Positions 8,516 through 17,094 of a stretch of 64,000 nucleotides of DNA are shown piece after piece. Under the pieces are notes generated by a model that saw nothing but the letters and a program-made list of their open reading frames with translations, did not search any database and was not told the origin of the DNA. The position numbers were made by a program, and so were the translations under genes. The stretch's first letter is position 1, and each line of letters opens with the position of its first letter. Source of the DNA: Maledivibacter sp. (GTDB taxonomy: Bacteria > Bacillota > Clostridia > Peptostreptococcales > Caminicellaceae); assembly GCA_025210375.1 (NCBI GenBank), contig JAOASB010000052.1:62001-126000 (forward strand), read 5' to 3'.

Positions 8516-9238
8516 TTGAAAAAGATCACCGCCGTAGTGTGCGGAATTTTGATAGCTGTATTTAGTATTTCAATCTTTGCTATGGATATTTACTTTAGCA
8601 GAGCCTTGGCACAGGAAACTCTTTACTGGGGATCGAGGGGAAATGAAGTTAAGCTTCTTCAACAAACCCTTAAAAAATGGGGATATTATGATGGCCCTGT
8701 GGATGCAGTTTATGGAGGAGGAACATTTACAGCCGTTAAGGAGTTTCAAAGAAAAAATGGTTTATCAGTAGATGGTGTTGTGGGAGCCCAAACGGCAAAG
8801 GCCTTGGGGCTGAAAATCGGTGACAATAAGCCTAGTGGTAGTGGTGGAGGTAGTAAATATACATCCGGTAATAAAGGGGTGTCTAGAAATGAAGATGTAA
8901 GTTTAATGGCGAAGGCGATTACTGGAGAAGCCAGAGGGGAGCCTTATAAGGGACAGGTTGCAGTTGGGGCAGTAATATTGAATAGGGTTAAGAGTCCCAC
9001 ATTCCCAAATACAATAGCAGGGGTAATATATCAACCCGGGGCTTTTACCGCAGTTTCAGATGGACAGATAAATATGGCACCTGTAGAAAGCTGTTCAAAG
9101 GCAGCTAGGGATGCCATGAATGGATGGGATCCTACCTATGGTGCCCTCTATTATTGGAATCCTGCAACCGCAACGAGTAAATGGATATGGAGTCGTAAAG
9201 TAAGGGTAAAGATAGGGAAACATTGGTTTGGAGACTAG
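8516..9238 (+). CDS. sleB: Spore cortex-lytic enzyme SleB
   Basis: SleB is a lytic transglycosylase that degrades cortex peptidoglycan containing muramic lactam during germination. A signal peptide (about 1-32) is followed by a peptidoglycan-binding domain (about 35-98, LYWGSRGNEVKLLQQTLKKW) and, after a Gly/Ser linker, a hydrolase_2 catalytic domain. The expected catalytic Glu lies in AITGEARGEP. The start is probably TTG 8516: a strong GGGAGGAGG (8499-8507) lies 8 bases upstream, while the earlier ATG at 8498 overlaps that site. ypeB follows 18 bases later, the usual bicistronic arrangement. Confidence 0.94.
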   Translation: MKKITAVVCGILIAVFSISIFAMDIYFSRALAQETLYWGSRGNEVKLLQQTLKKWGYYDGPVDAVYGGGTFTAVKEFQRKNGLSVDGVVGAQTAKALGLKIGDNKPSGSGGGSKYTSGNKGVSRNEDVSLMAKAITGEARGEPYKGQVAVGAVILNRVKSPTFPNTIAGVIYQPGAFTAVSDGQINMAPVESCSKAARDAMNGWDPTYGALYYWNPATATSKWIWSRKVRVKIGKHWFGD

Positions 9239-9256
9239 TAGGAGGGAGGTAGTAGA

Positions 9257-10624
9257 ATGAAAAGAAGAAATATCACTGTTGTCGTATTGGTCATAGCACT
9301 GGTTATATCAGGGCTTTGGGGATTCTGGCAGTTTAGGGATAAAAAACAGTACTATACATTTTTAGACAATCAATTCCAAAGAATGTTTTATGATTTGATT
9401 GGTAGCGTTGAAACCATTTCTACGGATATATCAAAGCTCTTGGTTTCCTCCCAGAAAAAAGAAAATGTAGTTCTTTATTCAAATATCCTAATGAATGCAT
9501 ACAATGCACAGGATAACCTGGCACAGCTGCCAATTAAACATGGAGAAGTAAATAAAATAGAGAAATTCTTAAATCAAGTTGGTGATTATACCTTTGCTTT
9601 GTCTAGGAAAAATCTTAATGGAGATCAATTAACTGAAAAGGATATAGAAAATCTAGAAAAGCTTCAAGGTTATGCAGTGGAACTGGGAAAAGATTTACAT
9701 AATCTTCATGATAAAGCTTTAAAGGGTAGTGTATGGAAGGGTGAACTTAGACGTAAGGGGACAGAAAAACTCAACAAAGAGGCGAAAAAGAAGAGTGAGA
9801 TACAAGTAAAGCTAGTAAAGTTTCAAGAACGAATGATAGAGTACCCCGAGCTTATATATGATGGGCCTTTTTCAGAACATGCTATTCAAGGAATGAAACC
9901 CAGATTAAAGGGTAAGAACATAAGTGAAGAAGAGGCAAGAAAAAAAGCAGTAGAGTTTGTGGGTGGAGGAAGTGTAGAAAAAACTAGCAAGAGTGAAGAA
10001 AATGATAGTAAGATAAGTACCTACAGCTTTACATTAAAACCTCAAAATAAGGAAGGCGGCAAGCAAAATCCAATCTATATTGACATAAGCAAGATGAGTG
10101 GGCAGACAGTACTGATGTTGAACAATAGAAAAATAGAAAAATCCAATATATCCGGGCCACAGGCGGTGAAAATGGCTTCAAAGTTTTTAGAAGAAAAGGG
10201 ATTTAAGAATATGAAACCCACATTCAACCTAAAGACGGATAATGTATTAGTGATTAATTATGTACATATGCAGGATGATATTATTATGTATCCCGACTTG
10301 ATAAAGGTTAAGGTTGCCCTTGATAATGGTACAATCGTTGGATTTGATTCAACAAAATATCTTACATCAAATTATAAGAGGAATATCCAAAGGCCTAAAT
10401 TAACTCCCCAGGAAGCCAGGGAAAAGGTTAGTGTCAGAGTCGAAACCGTAGAAAAACCAAGGCTTTGTTATATACCAACACCCTATTTAAAGGAAATTTT
10501 CTGTTATGAATTTGAAGTCAAGTATAAAGGAGATACCTTCTTTGTATATATAAATGCTAGAACTGGAGTGGAAGAAAAAATACTTAAACTTATAAAGAGG
10601 GAAAATGGAATATTGATGATTTAA
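9257..10624 (+). CDS. ypeB: Germination protein YpeB
   Basis: YpeB is needed for SleB stability and localisation in the dormant spore, and the two genes are normally adjacent as here. The 455-aa protein has an N-terminal membrane anchor (about 7-24), a helical region (about 30-200), and PepSY-like repeats in the C-terminal half (for example ISEEEARKKAVEFVGG and LTPQEAREKVSVRV). GGAGGGAGG lies just upstream of the ATG. Length is normal for the family. The signature AQLPIKHGEVNKIEKFLNQVGDY is well conserved. Confidence 0.94.
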   Translation: MKRRNITVVVLVIALVISGLWGFWQFRDKKQYYTFLDNQFQRMFYDLIGSVETISTDISKLLVSSQKKENVVLYSNILMNAYNAQDNLAQLPIKHGEVNKIEKFLNQVGDYTFALSRKNLNGDQLTEKDIENLEKLQGYAVELGKDLHNLHDKALKGSVWKGELRRKGTEKLNKEAKKKSEIQVKLVKFQERMIEYPELIYDGPFSEHAIQGMKPRLKGKNISEEEARKKAVEFVGGGSVEKTSKSEENDSKISTYSFTLKPQNKEGGKQNPIYIDISKMSGQTVLMLNNRKIEKSNISGPQAVKMASKFLEEKGFKNMKPTFNLKTDNVLVINYVHMQDDIIMYPDLIKVKVALDNGTIVGFDSTKYLTSNYKRNIQRPKLTPQEAREKVSVRVETVEKPRLCYIPTPYLKEIFCYEFEVKYKGDTFFVYINARTGVEEKILKLIKRENGILMI

Positions 10625-10626
10625 GG

Positions 10627-11002
10627 GATTCGAGGCATAGACCTCGAATCAGGCCGCCTAAAAACCCGAATTTCTTCGTTGTTGTTGAAACCCAGAACCC
10701 TTACGTATGTCCATATACGCTGCGGCCTCTGGGTTTCAACACGCCTCGAACTTCAAATTTTTAGGCAGCCTGTCATCTTGTAGACTTTGTCTACAATCCG
10801 ATTCGAGGCATACACCTCGAATCAGGCTGCCTAAAAACCCGAATTTCTTCGTTGTTGCTGAAACCCAGAACCCTTACGTATGTCTATATACGCTGCGGCC
10901 TCTGGGTTTCAACACGCCTTGAACTTCAAATTTTTAGGCAGCCTGTCATCTTGTAGACTTTGTCTACAATCTGATTCGATGCATAGACCTAGAATTTTTT
11001 TT
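10627..11002. repeat. Tandem pair of long double-stem hairpin elements
   Basis: Two near-identical 173-bp units (10627-10799 and 10800-10972) followed by a decayed end hairpin. Each unit starts with GATTCGAGG-N6-CCTCGAATC. Outer arms AGGC(C/T)GCCTAAAAA and TTTTTAGGCAGCCT enclose an inner 13-bp stem (GTTGAAACCCAGA with TCTGGGTTTCAAC in unit 1) and a central CGTAT/ATACG hairpin. Loop sequences match the element at 2951 while the stems differ. Together with the promoter at 11059 it fills the gap 10625-11169. A short reading frame inside is an artefact of the repeat. Confidence 0.88.
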
Positions 11003-11058
11003 CGTAGGAAAGAAAAACTTTGAATCAAACTTTTTTACATCTATATTTCAATAAAATA

Positions 11059-11087
11059 TTGAATAATAAAATCAATAATTATAGAAT
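11059..11087 (+). promoter_or_regulatory. Probable sigma-A promoter of ddl
   Basis: TTGAAT (11059-11064) and TAGAAT (11082-11087) are separated by 17 bases in a very AT-rich stretch, about 80 bases before the ddl start. Each box has one or two mismatches to consensus. Confidence 0.5.
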
Positions 11088-11169
11088 AGGTATATATATA
11101 GGGTGGTTTTGAACTGTATGTGGATAATCTGTGATTAAGTATAGTCTTAATAAATTTGGAGGTAATTGG

Positions 11170-12285
11170 ATGGATAACAAGATTAATGTAGGTGTGGTTT
11201 TTGGTGGTAAATCTGCTGAACATGAGGTTTCTCTTATGTCAGCCACATCCATAATAGAAGCTATAGATAAAGAGAAATACAACATAATTCCTATTGGTAT
11301 AACAATGGAAGGCGGTTGGATGATATATAATGGCCCCGTAGAAAAGATAGAGAATGGTGAATGGGAAGGCATCTCAAATAAATTGCTTAGGGATAAGCCC
11401 AAAGAAAATGCTTTTTCAATTATTCCCATAGGAAAAAAGGAGTGTGAAGCCTCCAGTGAGATTCCCCATGAACTGGGAAATAAAATAGATGTTATTTTCC
11501 CAGTACTTCACGGCCCCTATGGTGAGGACGGAACTATACAAGGACTTTTAGAAATGGCTGATATTCCATATGTGGGGGCAGGAGTGTTATCATCGGCTTT
11601 ATGTATGGATAAGGTATATGCGAAAAAAATATTTGAACTACAGGGTTTAAATGTTGTAGAATATTTTGTTGTATTGAGGCATAAGCTAAAAACCAATATA
11701 GATGATTATATTGCCCTAATAGAGGAAAAATTTGAATATCCCGTATTTATAAAACCGGCAAATATGGGTTCGAGTGTGGGTATATCGAAGGCTTATAATA
11801 GGGAAGCATTGATTGCAGGATTAAATGACGCAGCAAAACATGACAGGAAAATATTAGTTGAGAGAAGTATAAATTGTAGAGAAATGGAATGTGCAGTATT
11901 GGGTAATGATGACCCAAAGGCCTCTGTTGTGGGAGAAATTGTACCATCCCACGAGTTTTATGATTATGAGTCTAAATATTTTGATGATGGCAAATCAAAA
12001 CTAATAATTCCTGGGAATATTCCAAAGAATATATCCGATGAAGTAAGAAAAATGGCCGTAATTGCATATCAAGCCTTAGAGTGTAGCGGATTATCAAGGG
12101 TGGATTTTTTCTTGGAAGGGGAAACCAATAGGGTATATATAAATGAAATAAATACAATGCCGGGATTCACAAAATACAGCATGTATCCCTTGCTATGGCA
12201 AGAAACGGGATTACCCTATGATGAGTTAATAGATAAGTTAATCCAGTTGGCATTAGAGAGGCATAAAGAGAAAAATTTAGATTAA
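11170..12285 (+). CDS. ddl: D-alanine--D-alanine ligase
   Basis: An ATP-grasp ligase that makes D-Ala-D-Ala for peptidoglycan precursors in the cytoplasm. The 371-aa product shows the N-terminal GVVFGGKSAEHEVSL motif, HGPYGEDGTIQG, the ATP-grasp segment PVFIKPANMGSSVGISK, and INEINTMPGFTKYSMYP. The omega-loop EFYDYESKY contains the Tyr typical of D-Ala-D-Ala ligases, so a D-Ala-D-Lac or D-Ser specificity is unlikely. ATG 11170 is preceded by GGAGG with 7-base spacing. It is monocistronic or heads a unit with the DUF1934 gene downstream. Confidence 0.95.
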   Translation: MDNKINVGVVFGGKSAEHEVSLMSATSIIEAIDKEKYNIIPIGITMEGGWMIYNGPVEKIENGEWEGISNKLLRDKPKENAFSIIPIGKKECEASSEIPHELGNKIDVIFPVLHGPYGEDGTIQGLLEMADIPYVGAGVLSSALCMDKVYAKKIFELQGLNVVEYFVVLRHKLKTNIDDYIALIEEKFEYPVFIKPANMGSSVGISKAYNREALIAGLNDAAKHDRKILVERSINCREMECAVLGNDDPKASVVGEIVPSHEFYDYESKYFDDGKSKLIIPGNIPKNISDEVRKMAVIAYQALECSGLSRVDFFLEGETNRVYINEINTMPGFTKYSMYPLLWQETGLPYDELIDKLIQLALERHKEKNLD

Positions 12286-12291
12286 AAGAAG

Positions 12292-12380
12292 GATTTAGAT
12301 TGAGGGCTTGACTGGCTTCTTATATGAAGATATCTAGAAGTAATGGCAACAGGGCTTAAGCCTACTCAATCTTAAATTAG
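12292..12380. other. Inverted-repeat segment between ddl and the DUF1934 gene
   Basis: ATTTAGATTGAG near the left end is complementary to CTCAATCTTAAAT near 12365-12378, with about 60 bases between. A weak promoter-like pair, TTGACT (12308) and TATCTA (12331), lies inside with 17-base spacing. Function unknown; it may be another hairpin element or a promoter region for the next gene. Confidence 0.4.
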
Positions 12381-12392
12381 GAGGCTAAACAT

Positions 12393-12809
12393 ATGAAGAA
12401 TGTAATGTTAAAGATAAAGGGAACACAAATGCCTACGGGTAGTGACGAAGACAATATAGAGCTTATAACCGAAGGTAAATTTTATGACAAGGACAATGCA
12501 AAGTATATAGTATATGAGGAGTCGGAATTATCCGGAATGGAGGGCTGTACCACTACCCTAAAGATTACAGGTAATAAGGTTGAAATGAAAAGATTTGGCA
12601 AGGCTACATCCCAACTAGTATTTGAAAAGGGGAAAAGATACGTAACCAATTATAGTACACCCTATGGTAATTTCAGGATGGAGATACTTACCAAAAAGCT
12701 TGAGCTAGGAATCAATGAAGATATAAAGGGCAGTATATCCCTGGAATATCAAATAAGCTTACAAGGGCTAGCCGAGGGTACTAATAAGCTGGATATAGAG
12801 ATAATGTGA
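12393..12809 (+). CDS. DUF1934 (YwiB-like) beta-barrel protein
   Basis: A 138-aa protein of the DUF1934 family, a small lipocalin-like beta-barrel of unknown function (B. subtilis YwiB). Typical features are the opening VMLKIKGTQ, YIVYEESELSGMEGCTTTLKI, and the closing beta strands SISLEYQISLQG. No signal peptide. GGAGG lies 8 bases before the ATG. In B. subtilis ywiB stands directly before argS; here the next gene is an ArgRS-like protein, so the old gene order is kept although the partner has changed. Confidence 0.88.
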   Translation: MKNVMLKIKGTQMPTGSDEDNIELITEGKFYDKDNAKYIVYEESELSGMEGCTTTLKITGNKVEMKRFGKATSQLVFEKGKRYVTNYSTPYGNFRMEILTKKLELGINEDIKGSISLEYQISLQGLAEGTNKLDIEIM

Positions 12810-12812
12810 AAA

Positions 12813-12945
12813 AGTTCAAAGTTTTAAGTGGTAAGTTCTAAGATTAGAGTTGAATCTCTTAGGTTTTCAAAAGAACCTAAAGGCTTAGACCCTAACACTT
12901 TGAACTTAGAACTCACAACTTACAACTTACAACTGCCCCCGTGGC
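12813..12945. repeat. AAGTTCTAAG-family inverted repeat
   Basis: Left arm GTTCAAAGTTTTAAGTGG and AAGTTCTAAG; right arm CACTTTGAACTTAGAACTC and ACTTACAACTTACAACT. TCTTAGGTTTTC and AAAAGAACCTAAA form an inner stem. The end CCCCCGTGGCATAG is the right end of the GCCATGGGGACGG element found at 32226 and 37014, here without its left half. Confidence 0.72.
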
Positions 12946-12960
12946 ATAGGGAACGGAGGG

Positions 12961-14136
12961 ATGAAAATCAAACAAAAACTACAAGGTATTTTGGTACAAG
13001 CCATAAAAGAAATAACAGATATATCTTTAAATTCAAAGGATGTAGCCATTAATATTCCAAAGAAAAAAGAACATGGTAATTTTTCTTCAAACATTGCCAT
13101 GAAGCTGTCGGGAAGGGCAAATATGAATCCTAAGGAATTAGGAGAAAATATAAAAAAGTATCTTATGGCTAGAACTGATTTTATTAAGGATATTAGGCTC
13201 ATGGGGCCGGGCTTCCTAAATTTCTATTTAAAAGAAGAAAGCTTTATAAAAGAAAATATCATGGGTGTAGAAAATGGAGATTTTAAAAATTTTAAGCTCA
13301 AAACTAAAAATAAAATTGTAAAGGTAGCCATAGTTCTAAATAAACTTGAGGATATATTTCGCCTTGAAAGTCTTAGGGCATTTATAAACATGTACTATTT
13401 GGGAAACATATATAGCTTTGCAGGATTTAAAGTTAGAAAGCTTGTTGTGGTAAAAAATTATGATGAAGATTTAAACATAAAGTACTTCATATCGAATTTT
13501 AAAGATATAGAAATAGTTTTAAATGAAGAGGAATTAAAGGACAGTATCACCCTTTGTTCTACCTTAGACCAAGGTATATTCAAAGGACTTGATGATAAAA
13601 GATTTATACTTGAAGATGTAAATATATATAAAAATGGATTAAAGCTGAAGGATGTTGCTTTAAGTGGCCTATTGCAGTGGATAGAACTCGATAGGATTAA
13701 ATATACTCTTTGCAGTAAGGCAATAACTAGTGAAATGGATATAGAGCTGACCAAGGATAAATTGAGATATATTCAATATCCATATAGCAGGATAATGTCA
13801 TTGATAAATATTTTTAAAGCCCAAGGAATGGATATAGATGAAGTAAAGGATTTTAACGAAGAACTTTTAACTAATCCCTTGGAATTAGAAATGATAAACA
13901 AAATATCAAGCTTTAAAGATACAATACTTAGTACCATAAGCCAAAATCAACCCTATAAACTCATAAAATACACAAATGAGCTATGCGATATTTTTTATAA
14001 AATAAATTCATCTACACTATATAGAAAATTAAGTAAAGAAAGATTAGTAGCCTTACTAAGGTTATTTAATGTTTTTAAAATAGTTTTAAAGGAAATATTA
14101 GATATATTGGAATTACCCGCTTATGAGAAGATGTAA
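12961..14136 (+). CDS. ArgRS-like protein without catalytic motifs (DALR domain)
   Basis: The 391-aa product aligns by eye with arginyl-tRNA synthetase at both ends. Residues 1-95 resemble the ArgRS N-terminal tRNA-contact domain (HGNFSSNIAMKLSG, MGPGFLNFYL). The last about 140 residues resemble the DALR anticodon-binding domain (YIQYPYSRIMSLINIF). The middle, where ArgRS carries the HIGH and KMSK signatures, is shortened and reads LNKLEDIFRLESLR with no HIGH-like sequence, and no KMSK is visible. Genuine ArgRS is about 550-600 aa. So it probably cannot activate arginine but might bind tRNA. It lies after the YwiB-like gene, the usual argS position. The start is uncertain: GGAGG abuts ATG 12961 with almost no spacing. 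Confidence 0.8.
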   Translation: MKIKQKLQGILVQAIKEITDISLNSKDVAINIPKKKEHGNFSSNIAMKLSGRANMNPKELGENIKKYLMARTDFIKDIRLMGPGFLNFYLKEESFIKENIMGVENGDFKNFKLKTKNKIVKVAIVLNKLEDIFRLESLRAFINMYYLGNIYSFAGFKVRKLVVVKNYDEDLNIKYFISNFKDIEIVLNEEELKDSITLCSTLDQGIFKGLDDKRFILEDVNIYKNGLKLKDVALSGLLQWIELDRIKYTLCSKAITSEMDIELTKDKLRYIQYPYSRIMSLINIFKAQGMDIDEVKDFNEELLTNPLELEMINKISSFKDTILSTISQNQPYKLIKYTNELCDIFYKINSSTLYRKLSKERLVALLRLFNVFKIVLKEILDILELPAYEKM

Positions 14137-14141
14137 GAGTT

Positions 14142-14262
14142 ACAAGCTGTAAGGGGTCATGATCTTATTAGTAGTTCCAAGGGTATAGTTGAATCTCTCA
14201 AGTCTCTAAAGACATAAAAGCATGACCCCAATACTTGGAACATGGAACTGGCAACTAAAAAA
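14142..14262. repeat. AAGTTCTAAG-family inverted repeat
   Basis: Left arm AGTTACAAGCTGTAAGGGGTCATG; right arm CATGACCCCAATACTTGGAAC followed by ATGGAACTGGCAACT. GGGGTCATG and CATGACCCC are exactly complementary. It separates the ArgRS-like gene from the sigma-54 activator. Confidence 0.7.
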
Positions 14263-14348
14263 GCCTCGTCAGACGCCTTTGTTTTAATCTTAGTGACGAA
14301 AATTAGGCACTATCAGCCGAAAAATCAGCATATGTAGGAGGGATGTTT

Positions 14349-15737
14349 ATGGATAATCTATTAAGGGGAAAAAATGTTGATATAATTTTAGATTATGTCA
14401 GCGATGGAATTCAGGTTATAGATAGGAAGGGGAAGATAGTCTATTGTAACAGGATGGCTGCTATTTTGGATGATATCAATAGGGAGGATGTAATTGGAAA
14501 GCATGTATTCAATATCTATCCATCCCTTGAGGAACAGACCAGCACCCTTTTTCGTGTTCTTAGGGTCGGAATTCCTATATATAACGTAGAACAAAGCTTT
14601 ACCAACTATAAGGGAAAGAAGATTACTACTATAAACTCAACTTTGCCCATAAAGCTGAATGGCAAGGTCGTTGGAGCCATAGAAATATCAAGGAACATAA
14701 CGGATGTGAAGGTTTTATCTGAAAAGGTTATAGATCTACAAAATAAGATATATGGTGGTAGGGGTAATGAAGGTGTGAAGGATGATGAGGTAGGATTTTC
14801 CTTTGAGGACATAGTCGGTAATAGCAAAGAACTTCTAAGGATAAAATCCATAGCTGCTAAGGCGGCGGTCACCATGTCACCTATACTTGTCTATGGAGAT
14901 ACGGGGACAGGTAAAGAGCTTTTAGTACAGGCTATACACAATGCAGGGGGAAGAAAGAATAAATCCTTTGTTGCTCAGAACTGTGCCGCATTACCATCAA
15001 ATCTTCTTGAAGGCATATTATTTGGAACCGTTAAAGGAAGCTTTACCGATGCTGCGGATAGACCGGGACTATTTGAACTTGCCCACGGGGGAACATTGTT
15101 TTTGGATGAAATCAACTCAATGCCACTCCAGCTTCAAGCCAAGCTCCTAAGAGTCCTACAGGATGGAAGAATCAGAAGGCTTGGAGATATAAAAACCACC
15201 AAGGTGGATGTTAGAGTTATTGCGGCAACAAATCTTGCACCGGAAATAGCCCTTGAGAAGGGCTTGCTCAGGAAGGACCTATACTATAGGATCAATGCAA
15301 TCACCATAGGAATACCAGATTTGAAGGATAGAAAGGAAGATATCCCTCTTTTAACTGAGCATTTCATAAAAAAGTATAACAAAATATTATATAGAAATAT
15401 AAAGGGAATCTCTGGAGAGGTAGCATCTATATTTCAAAGCTACAACTGGCCCGGCAATATAAGGGAGCTGGAGCATGTCATTGAAGGAGCCATGAATATC
15501 ATAGATGAAGATACGATAACCATGGACTATCTGCCAAAAAAACTAATAGAATTTTATGAGGAAATGAGTATAAATGCTGTGACGGAAGACCTTCCCTTAA
15601 AGGATGCCCTAGAAAATCTTGAAAGAAAAATGATAAAAAATGCCCTCAAAGCCACCGAAAATAACATAAGTCAAGCAGCAGCCCTTCTAGATATACCTAG
15701 ACAAACACTTCAGTATAAGATAAAGAAATATAGTTAA
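14349..15737 (+). CDS. PAS-domain sigma-54-dependent activator of the lysine cluster
   Basis: A 462-aa enhancer-binding protein. An N-terminal PAS domain (about 8-118, VSDGIQVIDRKGKIVYCN) probably senses a small ligand, followed by an AAA+ domain (about 155-390) and a C-terminal Fis-type helix-turn-helix. Walker A is GDTGTGKE at 183-190, Walker B GGTLFLDE, and RELEHVIEG marks the end of the AAA+ domain. The sigma-54 contact loop, normally GAFTGA, reads GSFTDA at 230-235. ATG 14349 has better spacing to GGAGG than ATG 14343. The gene lies upstream of a -24/-12 promoter driving kdd-kam, so control of lysine fermentation is the obvious inference. Confidence 0.92.
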   Translation: MDNLLRGKNVDIILDYVSDGIQVIDRKGKIVYCNRMAAILDDINREDVIGKHVFNIYPSLEEQTSTLFRVLRVGIPIYNVEQSFTNYKGKKITTINSTLPIKLNGKVVGAIEISRNITDVKVLSEKVIDLQNKIYGGRGNEGVKDDEVGFSFEDIVGNSKELLRIKSIAAKAAVTMSPILVYGDTGTGKELLVQAIHNAGGRKNKSFVAQNCAALPSNLLEGILFGTVKGSFTDAADRPGLFELAHGGTLFLDEINSMPLQLQAKLLRVLQDGRIRRLGDIKTTKVDVRVIAATNLAPEIALEKGLLRKDLYYRINAITIGIPDLKDRKEDIPLLTEHFIKKYNKILYRNIKGISGEVASIFQSYNWPGNIRELEHVIEGAMNIIDEDTITMDYLPKKLIEFYEEMSINAVTEDLPLKDALENLERKMIKNALKATENNISQAAALLDIPRQTLQYKIKKYS

Positions 15738-15803
15738 CACAAGGGGACGGTTCTTCTGTGTCGTTTTTCAAAACGACACAGAAGAACCGTCCCCTTGTGT
15801 TAA
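15734..15803. repeat. Perfect 70-bp GGGGACGGTTC palindrome
   Basis: Two 34-base arms, TTAACACAAGGGGACGGTTC and onward, are perfectly complementary around a 2-base centre. The left arm overlaps the TAA stop of the activator gene. Nearly the same palindrome lies at 24036, so the two bracket kdd-kamE. It would form a very stable hairpin in RNA and may end the activator transcript, although the following T-run is absent. It resembles REP-type elements mobilised by Y1 transposases such as the one at 48170. Confidence 0.93.
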
Positions 15804-15963
15804 AAGCATCTGACAATGTTTTTTCTTATGCCTAAAATTCGGCACTTGTTCTAAAATGTCAATTCAATTTACAATCCTATGAATTTTTGAAAAATTAATA
15901 AAAGCTAGAAAATAACAGCAGTAAACAGTATTTTTGATTGTCCGACTAAAACCCAAGCATATT

Positions 15964-15978
15964 TGGCATAATATTTGC
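15964..15978 (+). promoter_or_regulatory. Sigma-54 (-24/-12) promoter of kdd-kam cluster
   Basis: TGGCA (15964-15968) and TTGC (15975-15978) are separated by 6 bases, so the GG and GC dinucleotides are 12 bases apart as required for sigma-54. The start of transcription would be near 15990, about 57 bases before kdd. With the sigma-54 activator gene just upstream this is a convincing pair. The region 15804-15960 should hold the activator binding sites; I see an AATTTTTGAAAAATT inverted repeat at 15882-15896 but cannot assign it. Confidence 0.88.
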
Positions 15979-16046
15979 GATAAGTAATGATAAAATCTAA
16001 TATAAAACGTTTATTTCAAAAAAATTATCGATGGGGGTATGAAAAG

Positions 16047-17084
16047 ATGAAAAAAGGATGTAAGTTTGGAACACACAGGGTAATTGAACCAAAGGGTACA
16101 TTGCCACAACCAGCATGGAAAATAGACAACGATATGGAAATCTACGACAATGAGATATTGATTAACGTACAGACTCTCAATATCGATTCTGCGAGCTTTA
16201 CTCAAATCAAGGAAAAGGCAGAGGGAAAAGAAGAAAAAATCAAGGAAGTAATGTTGGACATAGTAGGGCAAAGAGGAAAACATCATAATCCTGTAACTGG
16301 TTCCGGCGGTATGCTTATAGGTACTATTGAAAAAATTGGACCAGCTTTAGATGGAAAAACTGATCTCAAAGTAGGAGATAAGATTGCTACCTTGGTTTCT
16401 TTATCCCTTACACCCCTTAGAATTGATAGCATCAAAGAAGTAAGAAAGGATATAGACCAAGTAGATATAGAGGGTAAGGCCATTCTATTTGAAAGCGGTA
16501 TCTATGCTGTAATACCAGATGATATGCCAGAAAATCTTGCATTATCCGTATTGGATGTTGCTGGAGCCCCTGCTCAAACTGCCAAACTAGTGAAGCCTGG
16601 AGATACAGTCCTTGTAATTGGTGGAACTGGGAAATCAGGTATGCTGTGTCTTTACGAAGCTAAGAAAAGAGCAGGAATAACTGGAAAGGTTATTTGTCTT
16701 GGACGTAGTGAAAGAAGCTTAGAAAAAGTTAGAAAAGCAGGTCTTGCAGATGAATATATAATAGCTGATGCAACTAAGGCGGTAGAGGTTATGGAAAAGG
16801 TGGGTGAAGTTACGGATGGACAGATGGCCGATGTAACTATCAACTGTGTAAATATTCCAAATACTGAAATGTCAAGTATACTAGCTACTAAAGACGACGG
16901 ACTTATATATTTCTTTAGTATGGCAACTAGCTTTACTAAGGCTGCCCTTGGAGCAGAAGGCGTAGGAATGGATACAACAATGATAATAGGAAACGGCTAC
17001 ACAAAAGGACACGCAAAAATATCCCTTGAAATAATGAGAGAAAGTAAAGTGCTTAGAGATTTATATGAAGAGCTTTATGCGTAA
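16047..17084 (+). CDS. kdd: L-erythro-3,5-diaminohexanoate dehydrogenase
   Basis: Kdd oxidatively deaminates 3,5-diaminohexanoate to 3-keto-5-aminohexanoate with NAD+, the step after the two aminomutases in lysine fermentation. The 345-aa length matches the family. The N-terminus CKFGTHRVIEPKGTLPQPAWKIDN is characteristic, and a Rossmann nucleotide-binding segment VLVIGGTGKSGMLCLYEAKK lies at about 191-210. ATG 16047 is preceded by GGGGGT with 8-base spacing. It is the first gene after the sigma-54 promoter. The usual neighbours kce and kal do not follow in this window. Confidence 0.93.
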   Translation: MKKGCKFGTHRVIEPKGTLPQPAWKIDNDMEIYDNEILINVQTLNIDSASFTQIKEKAEGKEEKIKEVMLDIVGQRGKHHNPVTGSGGMLIGTIEKIGPALDGKTDLKVGDKIATLVSLSLTPLRIDSIKEVRKDIDQVDIEGKAILFESGIYAVIPDDMPENLALSVLDVAGAPAQTAKLVKPGDTVLVIGGTGKSGMLCLYEAKKRAGITGKVICLGRSERSLEKVRKAGLADEYIIADATKAVEVMEKVGEVTDGQMADVTINCVNIPNTEMSSILATKDDGLIYFFSMATSFTKAALGAEGVGMDTTMIIGNGYTKGHAKISLEIMRESKVLRDLYEELYA

Positions 17085-17094
17085 AAGAGAGTGC

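Noticed and set aside
10707-10922. 71-codon open frame
   Set aside because: Runs across the two tandem hairpin units; no ribosome binding site or coding pattern.
12828-13052. Short open frames in the intergenic repeats (also 17175-17372 and 21536-21733)
   Set aside because: They read through AAGTTCTAAG repeats and overlap the start of real genes in another frame.
15804-16046. Lysine riboswitch or T-box ahead of kdd
   Set aside because: No conserved core of either could be found; the sigma-54 promoter leaves a leader of only about 57 bases.
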